The position numbers were made by a program, and so were the translations under genes. From NCBI RefSeq assembly GCF_000620645.1, contig NZ_JIAV01000014.1:1-64000 (forward strand): a stretch of 64,000 nt of DNA, in the 5' to 3' direction. Below are positions 48,993 to 61,271 of the stretch, in pieces (the first letter of the stretch is position 1; every line of letters begins with the position of its first letter). The DNA comes from Nocardioides sp. URHA0032. GTDB lineage: Bacteria > Actinomycetota > Actinomycetes > Propionibacteriales > Nocardioidaceae. The notes beneath the pieces were generated by a model, which was not told the origin of the DNA, made no database searches, and saw only the letters and a list, made by a program, of their open reading frames with translations.

Positions 48993-49919
48993 ATGAGACG
49001 CCTCCTCCCCTGGGCCGTGGTGCTGGCGTTCACTCTCGCCGGCTGCGGCGGCTCTGACACCGGTCTGGTGCCGGCGGCGCCGCCCAGCCCGGACGCGACC
49101 GAGCTGGACTCCGGCCCGGTCGGCGTGGCCGACGTGGACGGCGAGGCCTGGACGGTGCTGACGGACGCCGGGGAGGTGCGGACGGCGGACGACCGGCGGG
49201 TGGCGGTCGGCGACGCTCCGCTGCGGATCGTCAGCACGCCCGGCGGTGTGTGGGTCAGCGTGATCCGGGACGGCACGGTCGTCCGCATCGACCCGGAGAC
49301 GCTCCAGGTCGACGCCACCGTCGCGCTGAGGCCGGCCGGCAGCGAACCGGAGGGCCTGGCATGGGACGGCACCCACCTGTGGGTGGTCGACCAGGCCGGC
49401 GGCCGCGTGGTCGAGCTGGACCCCTCCGGCAAGGTCGTCGGCTCCTACACCACTGACGACGAGCCCCGGCTGGTCGCCGCGGGCGACTCCGGGATCTGGG
49501 TCGCGAACTACGGCGGTACGTCGGTCTCGCGCGTCGCCGACGGCCGCGTGAGGACCGTGCCCCTCGCCTCGTGCGTCGGGCCGCAGGGCATCGCCGAGGT
49601 CGCCGGACGGGTGTGGGTCTCCTGCACGCTGAGCGGCAAGGCCGTCTCCCTCGATGCCCGGACCATGAAGCAGGTGGCCGAGGTTCCGAACCTCCCCGAC
49701 GCGGACGCCGTCGTGGCGAACGGCTCGACGGTCTACGTGGTCGGCCAGTCCGGCCCGACCGTCTACGTCCTCGACGCGGCCAGCGGGAGGTTGCGGGACA
49801 CCGTGCGGCTCGGCGACGCCATGCCGACGAGTGAGAACGTGGGTGCCGCCCTCGTCGACGACGAGCTGGTCGTCACCCACCCGGACGAGCAGAAGATCTA
49901 CTCGCTGCCGCTGCCATGA
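48993..49919 (+). CDS. Lipoprotein with beta-propeller (YncE/NHL-like) repeats
   Basis: 308 residues. Signal MRRLLPWAVVLAFTLAGCG has lipobox LAGC with Cys18. The remainder consists of six or so four-stranded blade repeats with G-W-V patterns: GGVWVSVIRDGTVVRIDPET, HLWVVDQAGGRVVELDPSG, GIWVANYGGTSVSRV, RVWVSCTLSGKAVSLDA and TVYVVGQSGPTVYVLDA. It is probably a cell-surface binding scaffold; no catalytic residues are evident. It stands in its own plus-strand unit before the convergent small membrane gene. Confidence 0.85.
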   Translation: MRRLLPWAVVLAFTLAGCGGSDTGLVPAAPPSPDATELDSGPVGVADVDGEAWTVLTDAGEVRTADDRRVAVGDAPLRIVSTPGGVWVSVIRDGTVVRIDPETLQVDATVALRPAGSEPEGLAWDGTHLWVVDQAGGRVVELDPSGKVVGSYTTDDEPRLVAAGDSGIWVANYGGTSVSRVADGRVRTVPLASCVGPQGIAEVAGRVWVSCTLSGKAVSLDARTMKQVAEVPNLPDADAVVANGSTVYVVGQSGPTVYVLDAASGRLRDTVRLGDAMPTSENVGAALVDDELVVTHPDEQKIYSLPLP

Positions 49920-49976
49920 CTCCGGGTGTCAGAAGCCGCCGCCACCACCACCGTCCCCGCCACCCATCCCGCCGCA

Positions 49977-50129
49977 TCAGCCGCCGGATCTGTACCTGTC
50001 GAAGAAGCGGGTCTCGGGACCGTGTGCTCGGTCGGTGCCGGCTCCACCGGCGTGCTTCCTCTTGCGGTCGACCCACAGCCCCAGGCCCGCAAGGGCCAGG
50101 ACGACGAGCACGAGCACGATCCACACCAT
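49977..50129 (-). CDS. Small membrane protein (50 aa) with cryptic glycine-rich extension past a TGA
   Basis: ATG 50129 with GGGAGA 5 bases upstream encodes MVWIVLVLVVLALAGLGLWV (one transmembrane helix), then a basic stretch DRKRKHAGGAGTDR and ETRFFDRYRSGG before TGA (49977-49979). In the same frame the next 15 codons read CGGMGGGDGGGGGGF and then a second TGA (49929-49931). Glycine-rich tails ending in F are familiar in small actinobacterial membrane proteins, so the first TGA may be a recent nonsense change or a leaky stop. Function unknown. Confidence 0.6.
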   Translation of the reverse strand: MVWIVLVLVVLALAGLGLWVDRKRKHAGGAGTDRAHGPETRFFDRYRSGG

Positions 50130-50194
50130 GGCTGTCTCCCTCCGGGAGTGTCTTCCGATGCTCCTCCTCGGATCGGCGGCTGTCGAGAGCGGCG

Positions 50195-50956
50195 TCAGCG
50201 CACCGGGTGACCCGCCTGCGCGAGCGAGCTCTTCACGTCCGCGATCCGCAGCGTGCCGAAGTGGAAGACCGTGGCGGCCAGCACCGCGTCGGCGCCCGCG
50301 TCGACGGCCGGCGGGAAGTGCTCGAGCGCGCCCGCACCCCCGGACGCGATGACCGGGATCGTGACCTCGCGGCGTACGGCGCGGATCAGCTCCAGGTCGA
50401 AGCCGTCCCGGGTGCCGTCGGCGTCCATCGCGTTGAGCAGGATCTCGCCCGCGCCGAGCTCGGCGGCGCGGACCGCCCAGCCGATCGCGTCCAGGCCCGC
50501 CGACTTCCGGCCGCCGTGCGTGGTCACCTCGAAGCCCGAGGCCGTCCCCGCGGCACGGCGAGCGTCGACCGAGAGGACCAGGACCTGGCTGCCGAACCGG
50601 TCCGCAACCTCGGCGACCAGCTCCGGCCGGTGGATGGCGGCGGTGTTGACCGCCACCTTGTCCGCGCCCGCGCGGAGCAGCCGGTCGACGTCCTCGACCG
50701 ACGACACTCCCCCGCCCACGGTCAGCGGGATGAAGACCTCCTCGGCGCACCGCGACACGACCTCCATCGTCGTGGTGCGGCCCTCGTGCGCGGCCGAGAT
50801 GTCCAGGAAGGTCAGCTCGTCGGCGCCCTCGGCGTCGTAGGTGCGCGCCAGCTCGACGGGGTCACCGGCGTCGCGGAGCTCCTGGAACCTGATGCCCTTG
50901 ACCACCCGGCCGGCGTCGACGTCCAGGCACGGGATGACGCGTACGGCGAGGGTCAT
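50195..50956 (-). CDS. hisF: Imidazole glycerol phosphate synthase cyclase subunit
   Basis: 253-residue TIM barrel. Catalytic Asp12 in [14 protein letters not shown] and the second catalytic Asp in [10 protein letters not shown] (about 131) are present, with phosphate loops [11 protein letters not shown] and [13 protein letters not shown]. It pairs with HisH to make IGP and AICAR from PRFAR. GTG/ATG overlap with hisA is 4 bases, so hisA and hisF are coupled; it is the last his gene of the operon. The small membrane gene at 50129 follows after 65 bases. Confidence 0.96.
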   Translation of the reverse strand: MTLAVRVIPCLDVDAGRVVKGIRFQELRDAGDPVELARTYDAEGADELTFLDISAAHEGRTTTMEVVSRCAEEVFIPLTVGGGVSSVEDVDRLLRAGADKVAVNTAAIHRPELVAEVADRFGSQVLVLSVDARRAAGTASGFEVTTHGGRKSAGLDAIGWAVRAAELGAGEILLNAMDADGTRDGFDLELIRAVRREVTIPVIASGGAGALEHFPPAVDAGADAVLAATVFHFGTLRIADVKSSLAQAGHPVR

Positions 50957-51702
50957 GGCGCGCCCCTGGTCAGGGCGAGCGCGTCCTCGAGGGTGAACCG
51001 GCCCTCGTACAGCGCGGTCCCGGCGATCGCGCCCTCGACGCCTCCCGGAGATCCCGCAGGACGCACGAGGTCCATCAGCGCGCGGATGTCGTCGAGCGTG
51101 GTGACCCCTCCCGATGCGACGACCGGCGCGGACGTGGCCGCGCAGACGTCACGGAGCAGCTGGAGGTTCGGACCCTGCAGCATGCCGTCCTTGTTGACGT
51201 CGGTGACGACGTACCGCGCGCACCCCTCGGAGTCCAGGCGAGCAAGCGTCTCGTAGAGGTCGCCACCGTCCTCGGTCCAGCCGCGCGCAGCGAGGGTGCG
51301 GCCGCGGACGTCGAGGCCGATCGCGACCCGGTCTCCGTGCTCGGCGATGATCCGCGCGCACCACTCGGGCTGCTCGAGCGCGGCGGTGCCGATGTTCACG
51401 CGCCGGCAGCCGGTGGCCAGCGCGGCGGCCAGCGACTCGTCGTCCCGGATCCCGCCGCTCATCTCGACCTTGATGTCCAGGGCGCCGACGATGTCGGCCT
51501 GGAGCTCCCGGTTGCTGCCGCGGCCGAACGCCGCGTCCAGGTCGACCAGGTGGATCCACTCCGCGCCGGCGTCCTGCCAGCGCATCGCCGCCGCCACCGG
51601 GTCGCCGTACGCGCGCTCGGAGCCGGCGACGCCCTGGGCGAGCTGGACGGCGCGCCCCTCGGTGATGTCGACGGCGGGGAGCAGCTCGAGGTAGTCAGCC
51701 AT
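50953..51702 (-). CDS. priA: Phosphoribosyl isomerase A (HisA/TrpF dual activity likely)
   Basis: 249-residue beta-alpha barrel from ATG 51702; the longer frame is out of context. Catalytic Asp12 in [18 protein letters not shown], mid-protein [16 protein letters not shown] and [14 protein letters not shown], and [16 protein letters not shown] with the second catalytic aspartate, match actinobacterial PriA. In Streptomyces and Mycobacterium PriA isomerises both ProFAR (histidine) and PRA (tryptophan). No trpF accompanies the trp genes here, so the dual role is likely. It is preceded by the small membrane gene at 52040. Confidence 0.93.
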   Translation of the reverse strand: MADYLELLPAVDITEGRAVQLAQGVAGSERAYGDPVAAAMRWQDAGAEWIHLVDLDAAFGRGSNRELQADIVGALDIKVEMSGGIRDDESLAAALATGCRRVNIGTAALEQPEWCARIIAEHGDRVAIGLDVRGRTLAARGWTEDGGDLYETLARLDSEGCARYVVTDVNKDGMLQGPNLQLLRDVCAATSAPVVASGGVTTLDDIRALMDLVRPAGSPGGVEGAIAGTALYEGRFTLEDALALTRGAP

Positions 51703-51710
51703 GGTGTCCT

Positions 51711-52040
51711 TCAGCTTCGGCGGAACAGGAGGGTGTGGATCACGGGTGCGGCGAGCACGCTCACCACGAGTGCGGCGAGGCGCAGCGCCCAGTCGTCGCT
51801 GAAGATCCAGACCAGCACGTTGATCGCGAGGAGGACGGCGAACAGGGCGCCGTTCTGCTTGCGGCGGCGCTCGGCCAGGATGCCGGCGGGACCGCGGCGC
51901 CGCCGGGGCAGCTTGGAGGTGACCGCGCGGACCCGCGCGTCGCGGCGCTCCTTGCGTTCGGCCTCCGCGGCGCGGGCGGCGGCGAGGACCGCCGCCTCCC
52001 GCTCTCGCTCGGCGCGACGCTGGGCGCGCTCCTTGCTCAT
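51711..52040 (-). CDS. Charged coiled-coil plus two-helix membrane protein inside the his operon
   Basis: 109 residues starting [20 protein letters not shown], an Arg/Glu/Ala-rich helix of about 60 residues, then [18 protein letters not shown] and two hydrophobic segments, [17 protein letters not shown] and [20 protein letters not shown], ending in LFRRS. I cannot assign a family. It starts inside hisH (4-base ATGA overlap) and ends 8 bases before hisA, so it is translated as part of the his operon. Confidence 0.8.
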   Translation of the reverse strand: MSKERAQRRAEREREAAVLAAARAAEAERKERRDARVRAVTSKLPRRRRGPAGILAERRRKQNGALFAVLLAINVLVWIFSDDWALRLAALVVSVLAAPVIHTLLFRRS

Positions 52041-52675
52041 GCCAGCGACTCCACCCAGTTGCGCAGCAGGGCGGCGCCGGCGTCACCGGACTTCTCGGGG
52101 TGGAACTGGGTCGCGCTGAGCGGCCCGTTCTCGACCGCCGCGACGAACCGGTCACCACCGTGCTCGGCCCAGGTCACCAGCGGCGCCCGGGTGCGGTCGT
52201 TGGTGACCAGCGTCCAGTCGCGCACCCCGTACGAGTGCACGAAATAGAACCGCTCGTCCTCGATGCCGTCGAACAGCGTCGTGCCCGGGGGGACCTCGAC
52301 GGAGTTCCAGCCCATGTGCGGCACGATCGGCGCCCGGAGCCGCTCGACGACGCCGGGCCACTCATCGCAGCCGTCGGTCTCGACGCCGTGCTCGACCCCG
52401 CGCTCGAAGAGGATCTGCATGCCGACGCAGATGCCGAGCACCGGCCGCCCGCCGGCGAGCCGCCGGCCGATGATCCGCTCGCCCCTGATCGCCCGCAGCC
52501 CCGCCATGCACGCGGCGAACGCCCCGACGCCCGGTACGACGAGCCCGTCGGCCTCGAGTGCCGCGTCGAAGTCGCCCGTCAGGGTCACCTCGGCACCCGC
52601 CCGCTCGACGGCGCGCACGGCGGAGCGGAGGTTCCCCGACCCGTAGTCGAGGACCACGACGTTCCGAGCGGTCAT
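52037..52675 (-). CDS. hisH: Imidazole glycerol phosphate synthase glutamine amidotransferase subunit
   Basis: 212 residues, class-I glutaminase. Nucleophilic Cys in [17 protein letters not shown], oxyanion strand [12 protein letters not shown] near the start, and the His/Glu pair in [15 protein letters not shown] complete the triad. It delivers ammonia to HisF. It lies 67 bases after hisB (with an intervening stem-loop) and overlaps the small membrane gene by 4 bases. Confidence 0.96.
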   Translation of the reverse strand: MTARNVVVLDYGSGNLRSAVRAVERAGAEVTLTGDFDAALEADGLVVPGVGAFAACMAGLRAIRGERIIGRRLAGGRPVLGICVGMQILFERGVEHGVETDGCDEWPGVVERLRAPIVPHMGWNSVEVPPGTTLFDGIEDERFYFVHSYGVRDWTLVTNDRTRAPLVTWAEHGGDRFVAAVENGPLSATQFHPEKSGDAGAALLRNWVESLA

Positions 52676-52690
52676 GCGGGGTCCCCGCGG

Positions 52691-52731
52691 CGTTGTTCGG
52701 TGGAGGAGCGAAGCGGGGGAACCGAAGAACG
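52691..52731. repeat. Stem-loop with GGAGGAGCGAAGCGG-type core between hisB and hisH
   Basis: CGTTGTTCGGT (52691-52701) and ACCGAAGAACG (52721-52731) are inverted with one mismatch, enclosing a loop that contains GGAGGAGCGAAGCGGGGG. I recall this type of sequence as recurrent between genes in related actinobacteria, unverified. It may modulate hisB to hisH expression. Confidence 0.45.
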
Positions 52732-52742
52732 TCGGGGGGTGC

Positions 52743-53342
52743 TCACAGACTTCCCTTGGTGCTGGGCACCCCGGTCTCGCGCGGGTCGAGCGCGACGGCG
52801 TCGCGGAACGCGCGGGCGAACGCCTTGAACTGCGCCTCCACGATGTGGTGCGGCTCGCGGCCGGCCAGCACCCGCACGTGCAGCGCGAGGTGGGCGTGGA
52901 ACGCCACCGTCTCGAAGACGTGGCGGGTCAGCGAGCCGAGGTAGTCGCCGCCGAGGACGACGTACTGCTGCCCCTCGGGCTCGCCGGTGTGCACGCAGTA
53001 GGGCCTGCCCGACACGTCGACCACGGCCTGCACCAGCGCCTCGTCGAGCGGCACGGTGGCGTCGCCGAAGCGGCGGATGCCCTGCTTGTCGCCGAGCGCC
53101 TCGCGCAGCGCCTGGCCGAGCACGATCGCGGTGTCCTCGACGGTGTGGTGCGCGTCGATGTGGGTGTCGCCCTCGGTCTGCACGGTCAGGTCGACCAGGG
53201 CGTGCCGGCCGAACGCGTCGAGCATGTGGTCGTAGAAGCCGACACCCGTGGAGACGTCGGTGCGGCCGGTCCCGTCGAGGTCGACCTCGACGAGGACCTT
53301 CGACTCCTTGGTCTGCCGCTCGAGGCGGGCAGTCCTGCTCAT
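52743..53342 (-). CDS. hisB: Imidazoleglycerol-phosphate dehydratase
   Basis: 199 residues, monofunctional (no phosphatase domain). The metal-binding histidine clusters are in [40 protein letters not shown] and [20 protein letters not shown], followed by [15 protein letters not shown] 53342 overlaps the hisC stop by 4 bases (ATGA). The N-terminus [20 protein letters not shown] is typical of the actinobacterial enzyme. Confidence 0.97.
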   Translation of the reverse strand: MSRTARLERQTKESKVLVEVDLDGTGRTDVSTGVGFYDHMLDAFGRHALVDLTVQTEGDTHIDAHHTVEDTAIVLGQALREALGDKQGIRRFGDATVPLDEALVQAVVDVSGRPYCVHTGEPEGQQYVVLGGDYLGSLTRHVFETVAFHAHLALHVRVLAGREPHHIVEAQFKAFARAFRDAVALDPRETGVPSTKGSL

Positions 53343-54418
53343 AGCTCCTCCATCAGTGCATTCTTGAACGCGTCCATCTCCTCGGCGGTGCCGATCGAGA
53401 CCCGCAGCCACCCGTCGGGGCCCGTCTCCCGGATCAGCACGCCCCGGTCGAGCAGCCCCTGCCACACAGCATGGCGGTCCGGAAACGTCCCGAACAACGC
53501 GAAGTTCGCATCGCTGTCCGCGACGGTCAGTCCCCGGGCGCGCAGCCAGTCGACCGTGCTGTCCCGCTCGGCGCGCAGCTCCTCGACCCTCCCGAGCAGC
53601 TCGGGGGCGTGCCGCAGCGCCGCCAGGGCGGTCGCCTGGGTGACCGACGAGAGGTGGTACGGCAGCCGTACGACGCGGATCGCGTCGCAGATCGCCGGGT
53701 CCGCGGCGAGGTAGCCGAGCCGCAGGCCGGCCGCGGCGAACGCCTTGCTCATCGTGCGGGTCACGACCAGGTTGCGGTGCCGCGGCAGCAGCTCGACCGC
53801 GCTCGGGACACCGGTCCGGCGGAACTCGCCGTACGCCTCGTCGACGACGACGATCCCGTCGCCGGCGGCTTCGCACAGCGCGGTGACCGCCTCCGGCGGC
53901 AGGGCGGTGCCGGTCGGGTTGTTCGGGCTCGGCAGCAGCACGACGCTCGGCTGCTTCTCCTTCACCAGGTCGCGCGCGTGGTCGAGGTCGAGCGCGAAGT
54001 CGGTCTCGCGGTGGCCGACGACCCACTCGGTGACCGTGTCGCGGGCGTACTCCGGGTACATCGAGTACGTCGGCGCGAAGCTCAGCGCCACCCGCCCCGG
54101 GCCGCCGAAGGCCTGGAGCAGCTGGAGCATCACCTCGTTGGAGCCGTTCGCGGCCCAGACCTGCTCGGGTGTGACGCCGTGCACCGTGTCCTTGGCGAGG
54201 TACGCCGCCAGCGCGGTCCGGAGCTCGGTGAACTCGCGGTCCGGATAGCGGTTGAGCGTCGCCGCGGCCTCGGCGACGGAGCGCGCGATGTCGGCGGCGC
54301 ACTCGGGCGAGGGACCGTAGGGGTTCTCGTTGACGTTGAGCTGGACCGGGACGTCCAGCTGGGGCGCGCCGTAGGGCTCGATGCCCCGCAGCTCCTCGCG
54401 GAGCGGTGGCCAGGACAC
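53339..54418 (-). CDS. hisC: Histidinol-phosphate aminotransferase
   Basis: 359-residue class I/II PLP aminotransferase. GTG 54418 gives [20 protein letters not shown]; a far longer frame upstream is a shadow. The PLP lysine is in [43 protein letters not shown] and [10 protein letters not shown] are the standard motifs; the final Arg lies in [12 protein letters not shown]. It is 5 bases after the hisD stop and overlaps hisB by 4. Confidence 0.95.
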   Translation of the reverse strand: MSWPPLREELRGIEPYGAPQLDVPVQLNVNENPYGPSPECAADIARSVAEAAATLNRYPDREFTELRTALAAYLAKDTVHGVTPEQVWAANGSNEVMLQLLQAFGGPGRVALSFAPTYSMYPEYARDTVTEWVVGHRETDFALDLDHARDLVKEKQPSVVLLPSPNNPTGTALPPEAVTALCEAAGDGIVVVDEAYGEFRRTGVPSAVELLPRHRNLVVTRTMSKAFAAAGLRLGYLAADPAICDAIRVVRLPYHLSSVTQATALAALRHAPELLGRVEELRAERDSTVDWLRARGLTVADSDANFALFGTFPDRHAVWQGLLDRGVLIRETGPDGWLRVSIGTAEEMDAFKNALMEEL

Positions 54419-54423
54419 GGCGA

Positions 54424-55725
54424 TCAGTCCCGGAACCGGACGGAGACCGCGGCGCCGTGGCCGGGCAGGTTCTCGGCGTCGGCGAGCGTCACGACGTGGC
54501 CGGCGACCTCCTCGAGCGCATCGCGGGAGTAGTCGACGACGTGCACCGACTTGGTGAACGCACGCACGGACAGCCCCGAGGAGTGGCAGGCGCACCCGGC
54601 GGTGGGGAGCACATGGTTGGAGCCGGCGCAGTAGTCGCCCAGGCTGACCGGGGCGTAGGGACCCACGAAGATCGCGCCGGCGTTGCGGACCCGGGCGGCC
54701 CACGCGGACGCGTCCGCGGTCTGGACCTCGAGGTGCTCGGCGGCGTACGCGTTGACGACATCGAGTCCCTGCTCGAGGTCGTCGACGAGCACGATCCCCG
54801 ACTGGTTGCCCGACAGGCTGGTGCGGATCCGCTCGACGTGCTTGGTCACGGCGACCTGGTCCTCCAGCGCGGCCTCGACCGCGGCGGCGAGGGTCGTCGA
54901 CGGCGTCACCAGCACCGACGCCGCGAGCGGGTCGTGCTCCGCCTGGCTGATCAGGTCCGCTGCGACGTACGCCGGGTCGGCGGTGTCGTCGGCGAGGATC
55001 GCGATCTCGGTGGGGCCGGCCTCGGAGTCGATGCCGACCTGGCCCTTCAGCAGTCGCTTGGCCGTGACCGTGTAGATGTTGCCCGGCCCGGTGACCAGGT
55101 CGACCCTGGCGCACGGGCCGGTGCCGTAGGCGAACATCGCGATGGCCTGGGCGCCGCCGACGGCGTACACCTCGTCGACGCCCAGCAGCGCGCACGCCGC
55201 CAGGATCGTCGGGTGCACCGAGCCCCCGAACTCCTTCTGGGGCGGGCTGGCGAGCGCGATGGACCCGACGCCGGCCGTCTGCGCAGGGACGACGTTCATC
55301 AGCACGCTGGAGACCAGCGGGGCGATGCCGCCGGGGACGTAGAGCCCCACCCGGTCGATCGCCACCTTGCGGTGGGTGACGCGGGCGCCGGGCCCGAGGT
55401 CGGTGACGGCGTCCTGCTCGAGCTCGTTCGCGCAGGTCGCCCGCAGGCGGCGGACCGACTCCTCGAGACCGGCCCGGATGTCGGGGTCGAGCTCGTCGAG
55501 CGCGCGGGTGATCGCCGCGGGCGCGATCCGCAGGTCGTCGACCACGATGCCGTCGAAGCGCTCGGAGTACTCGCGGATCGCGTCCACCCCACGGGTGCGC
55601 ACCGCCTCGCAGATCGCGTGCACCGCCGGCACCGCCGCCTCGACGTCGAAGTCGGCACGGGGCACGGCTGCGCGGTAGTCGACCGTCGACCGGTCGGCTC
55701 CTCGCAGGTCGATGCGCTGGATCAT
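54424..55725 (-). CDS. hisD: Histidinol dehydrogenase
   Basis: 433 residues, zinc enzyme with two-step oxidation of L-histidinol. Signature segments: [63 protein letters not shown] with zinc/catalytic residues, and [20 protein letters not shown]. It is first in the operon. TAGAAT (55732-55737) ends 6 bases before the ATG, so the his operon message is probably leaderless. Confidence 0.97.
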   Translation of the reverse strand: MIQRIDLRGADRSTVDYRAAVPRADFDVEAAVPAVHAICEAVRTRGVDAIREYSERFDGIVVDDLRIAPAAITRALDELDPDIRAGLEESVRRLRATCANELEQDAVTDLGPGARVTHRKVAIDRVGLYVPGGIAPLVSSVLMNVVPAQTAGVGSIALASPPQKEFGGSVHPTILAACALLGVDEVYAVGGAQAIAMFAYGTGPCARVDLVTGPGNIYTVTAKRLLKGQVGIDSEAGPTEIAILADDTADPAYVAADLISQAEHDPLAASVLVTPSTTLAAAVEAALEDQVAVTKHVERIRTSLSGNQSGIVLVDDLEQGLDVVNAYAAEHLEVQTADASAWAARVRNAGAIFVGPYAPVSLGDYCAGSNHVLPTAGCACHSSGLSVRAFTKSVHVVDYSRDALEEVAGHVVTLADAENLPGHGAAVSVRFRD

Positions 55726-55731
55726 GGCTCG

Positions 55732-55737
55732 ATTCTA
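55732..55737 (-). promoter_or_regulatory. his operon -10 element
   Basis: Minus strand reads TAGAAT-CGAGCC-ATG. The 6-base gap predicts transcription starting at or next to the A of the hisD start codon. The -35 region is unremarkable. The opposite-strand LON gene has its own TAGGTT at 55837-55842. Confidence 0.5.
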
Positions 55738-55848
55738 CGGACGGGCGCCGGTCTCGCCGGATCCGCGACAGCGGCTGGACTGACCGCAGACCGGGAAACG
55801 CCGCGGGGGCGGGCGTCCGGGGCGGGTGTCGTGGCCTAGGTTGGGCTC

Positions 55849-56514
55849 GTGGCCGACCCACTGCCGATGTTCCCGCTGAACGCGGTGCTCTTTCCCGGCG
55901 TGACCGTGCCGCTGACCGTGTTCGAGGACCGGTACCGCGCGCTGGTCCACCACCTCAAGCGCATCCCCGACCCCGCCCACCGGGTCTTCGGGACCGTCGG
56001 CATCCGCGAGGGCTACGAGGTCGGCGAGCACGGGGCCCAGTCGCTCTACCGGGTCGGCGTCCGGATGCAGCTCACGGAGATCGAGGAGAACGCCGACGGC
56101 ACGTTCGAGGTGGTCGCCGTCGGCCTGGAACGGATCCAGCTGGACAGCCTCGACCCGGGCGATCTCTTCCCGGTGGGTCACGTCACCGATCGTCCCGACC
56201 CCGAGGCGCAGGTCGCCGAGGCCGTCCTGGAGAAGGCGCGGATCGCGTTCACCGCGTACCGCGCCGCGCTCGCCGACATCCGGGCGGACCCGTACTCCGG
56301 GTCGCTCCCCCGCGACCCGACGTACCTCTCGTGGACGCTGGCCGCCGTCGCGCCGCTGCCGATGCCCGAACGTCAGGCACTGCTGGAGGCCGAGGACGCC
56401 GGGGTCCGGCTGGTCATGGTCACCGACCTGCTGCGTGCGGAGCTCCGCGCGATGAACGTGATCCCGTCGCTGCCGGCGACCGAGGTCGCGCGCACCCGCT
56501 GGTCACCGAACTGA
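55849..56514 (+). CDS. LON peptidase substrate-binding (N-terminal) domain protein
   Basis: 221 residues from GTG 55849. Only the LON N-terminal domain is present: [57 protein letters not shown], and a helical C-terminal part ending [19 protein letters not shown]. No ATPase or protease domain follows. Such stand-alone proteins are common in actinobacteria; the role is unknown (possibly substrate or protein binding). TAGGTT ends 6 bases before GTG, consistent with a leaderless mRNA. It overlaps the ybaK start by one base. Confidence 0.9.
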   Translation: MADPLPMFPLNAVLFPGVTVPLTVFEDRYRALVHHLKRIPDPAHRVFGTVGIREGYEVGEHGAQSLYRVGVRMQLTEIEENADGTFEVVAVGLERIQLDSLDPGDLFPVGHVTDRPDPEAQVAEAVLEKARIAFTAYRAALADIRADPYSGSLPRDPTYLSWTLAAVAPLPMPERQALLEAEDAGVRLVMVTDLLRAELRAMNVIPSLPATEVARTRWSPN

Positions 56515-56987
56515 TGGCAGGCACGCCCGCCACGGTCGCGCTGACGCGCGCCGGCATCGACTTCAGCGTGCACGAGTACGAGCACGACCCGCGTGCGGAG
56601 TCCTTCGGCCTCGAGGCCGCGGCGGCGCTCGGGCTCGACCCGGGCTGCGTCCTCAAGACGCTGGTGGCCACCGTCGACGGGAAGCTCACCGTCGGCATCG
56701 TCCCGGTCTCCGGCCAGCTCGACCTCAAGGCCCTGGCTCGGGCGAGCGGCGGGAGCCGGGCCGCGATGGCCGACGTCGCCGCGGCCGAACGCGCCACCGG
56801 GTACGTCGCCGGCGGGATCTCGCCGATCGGTCAGAAGCGCCCCCACCCGACGGTGCTCGACGACAGCGCGACGGGCTTCGCGGTCGTCTACGTCTCCGGC
56901 GGGCGGCGCGGGCTCGACCTGGGGATCGCGCCGGCGGACCTCGTGCGGGTCACCGGCGCGACCGTCGCCGGGATCAGTCGGCGGTGA
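56514..56987 (+). CDS. ybaK: Cys-tRNA(Pro)/aminoacyl-tRNA deacylase, YbaK/EbsC family
   Basis: 157 residues starting [20 protein letters not shown]. The YbaK fold is shown by YEHDPRAESFGLEAAAALGL, VLKTLVATVDGKLTVGIVPV with the catalytic Lys, ARASGGSRAAMADV and GGISPIGQKRPHPTVLD. It removes mischarged Cys from tRNA-Pro. ATG 56514 uses the last base of the previous stop, so it is coupled to the LON gene. It is convergent with the DUF2567 gene, overlapping by 14 bases. Confidence 0.92.
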   Translation: MAGTPATVALTRAGIDFSVHEYEHDPRAESFGLEAAAALGLDPGCVLKTLVATVDGKLTVGIVPVSGQLDLKALARASGGSRAAMADVAAAERATGYVAGGISPIGQKRPHPTVLDDSATGFAVVYVSGGRRGLDLGIAPADLVRVTGATVAGISRR

Positions 56988-57473
56988 CGTCGGACCGGTG
57001 CACGGCCGACAGGCCGATGAACACCAGCGCCAGCGCGACCAGGGCGGCGGCCGGGAGCGCGACCCACGGGCTGCCGCCCGAGATCGAGAGTTGGGCGGGC
57101 AGGTGCGCGCCCTGCTTCTGGCTGAGCGCCACCTTCGTCGGGTCCGACGGGCCGAGGAGGACGCCGACGCGGTACATCAGGGCGGCGCCGAGGAGCGAGC
57201 CGACCGTCACGCCGATCAGGGTCGCGATCGGCACCCGGTCGAGGAACAACGCGACCAGCGCGCCGCCGACGAGCCCGGCGACCGAGCCCACGACGACGTA
57301 CAGGCCGGTGGCGGAGAACTGCCCGCGCAGGCTGGCCTCGTCGAGCGCGACCCACTTGTGGTCGACCACCACGCCGGTGGGCGCGGTCCAGACCCACTCC
57401 CACACCACGCCCGCGAGCGCGCCGGTGACGGCGAGGACGATGACGGCGAGGCCGACCTGCAGCAGCGCCGGCT

Positions 57474-57489
<16 letters not shown>
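56974..57489 (-). CDS. DUF2567-like membrane protein
   Basis: 171 residues with four hydrophobic segments: LLQVGLAVIVLAVTGALAGV, YVVVGSVAGLVGGALVALFL, IATLIGVTVGSLLGAALMY and WVALPAAALVALALVFIGLS. The extracellular part VVDHKWVALDEASLRGQFSA and the WEWVWTAP segment resemble DUF2567, a family without known function. Its start overlaps dnaE by 16 bases on the same strand, making it the second gene of a dnaE operon. Confidence 0.65.
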
Positions 57490-61031
<3,542 letters not shown>

Positions 61032-61175
61032 GGTCGCGGGCCACTCCTCGAGTCGATCTTCGGGCATGCTGCACAGAGCCACGGTCGCGTCGTGGCGCCG
61101 CTGTTGGGGAAGGGCGCCAGCCTACGCGACCGCGAGACCCACGGTAGGGGGACGCACCGACAGCCGACAGATACC

Positions 61176-61228
61176 GGTCTCGATACGCCGGTCGCGAGCT
61201 CGTGCCTCGCTCGCGCGGCTACTCGACC
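61176..61228. repeat. Interspersed GGTCTCGATACG...CTACTCGACC-type repeat
   Basis: 53 bases between dnaE and the GNAT gene. The ends are imperfect inverted repeats: GGTCTCGATACG at the left and GGCTACTCGACC at the right, and the centre CGCGAGCTCGTGCC-TCGCTCGCGCGG can also fold. I recall this arrangement as a very common intergenic element in many actinobacterial genomes (unverified). Only one copy is seen in this window. Confidence 0.55.
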
Positions 61229-61271
61229 TGGCTGCTGGGTGCTGATCCTCGCACGCTCGGATCAGGCCAGC

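Noticed and set aside
49920..49976. Selenocysteine reading of the TGA at 49977
   Set aside because: No SECIS-like structure is evident and the predicted tail is simply glycine-rich; a nonsense change or leaky stop is simpler.
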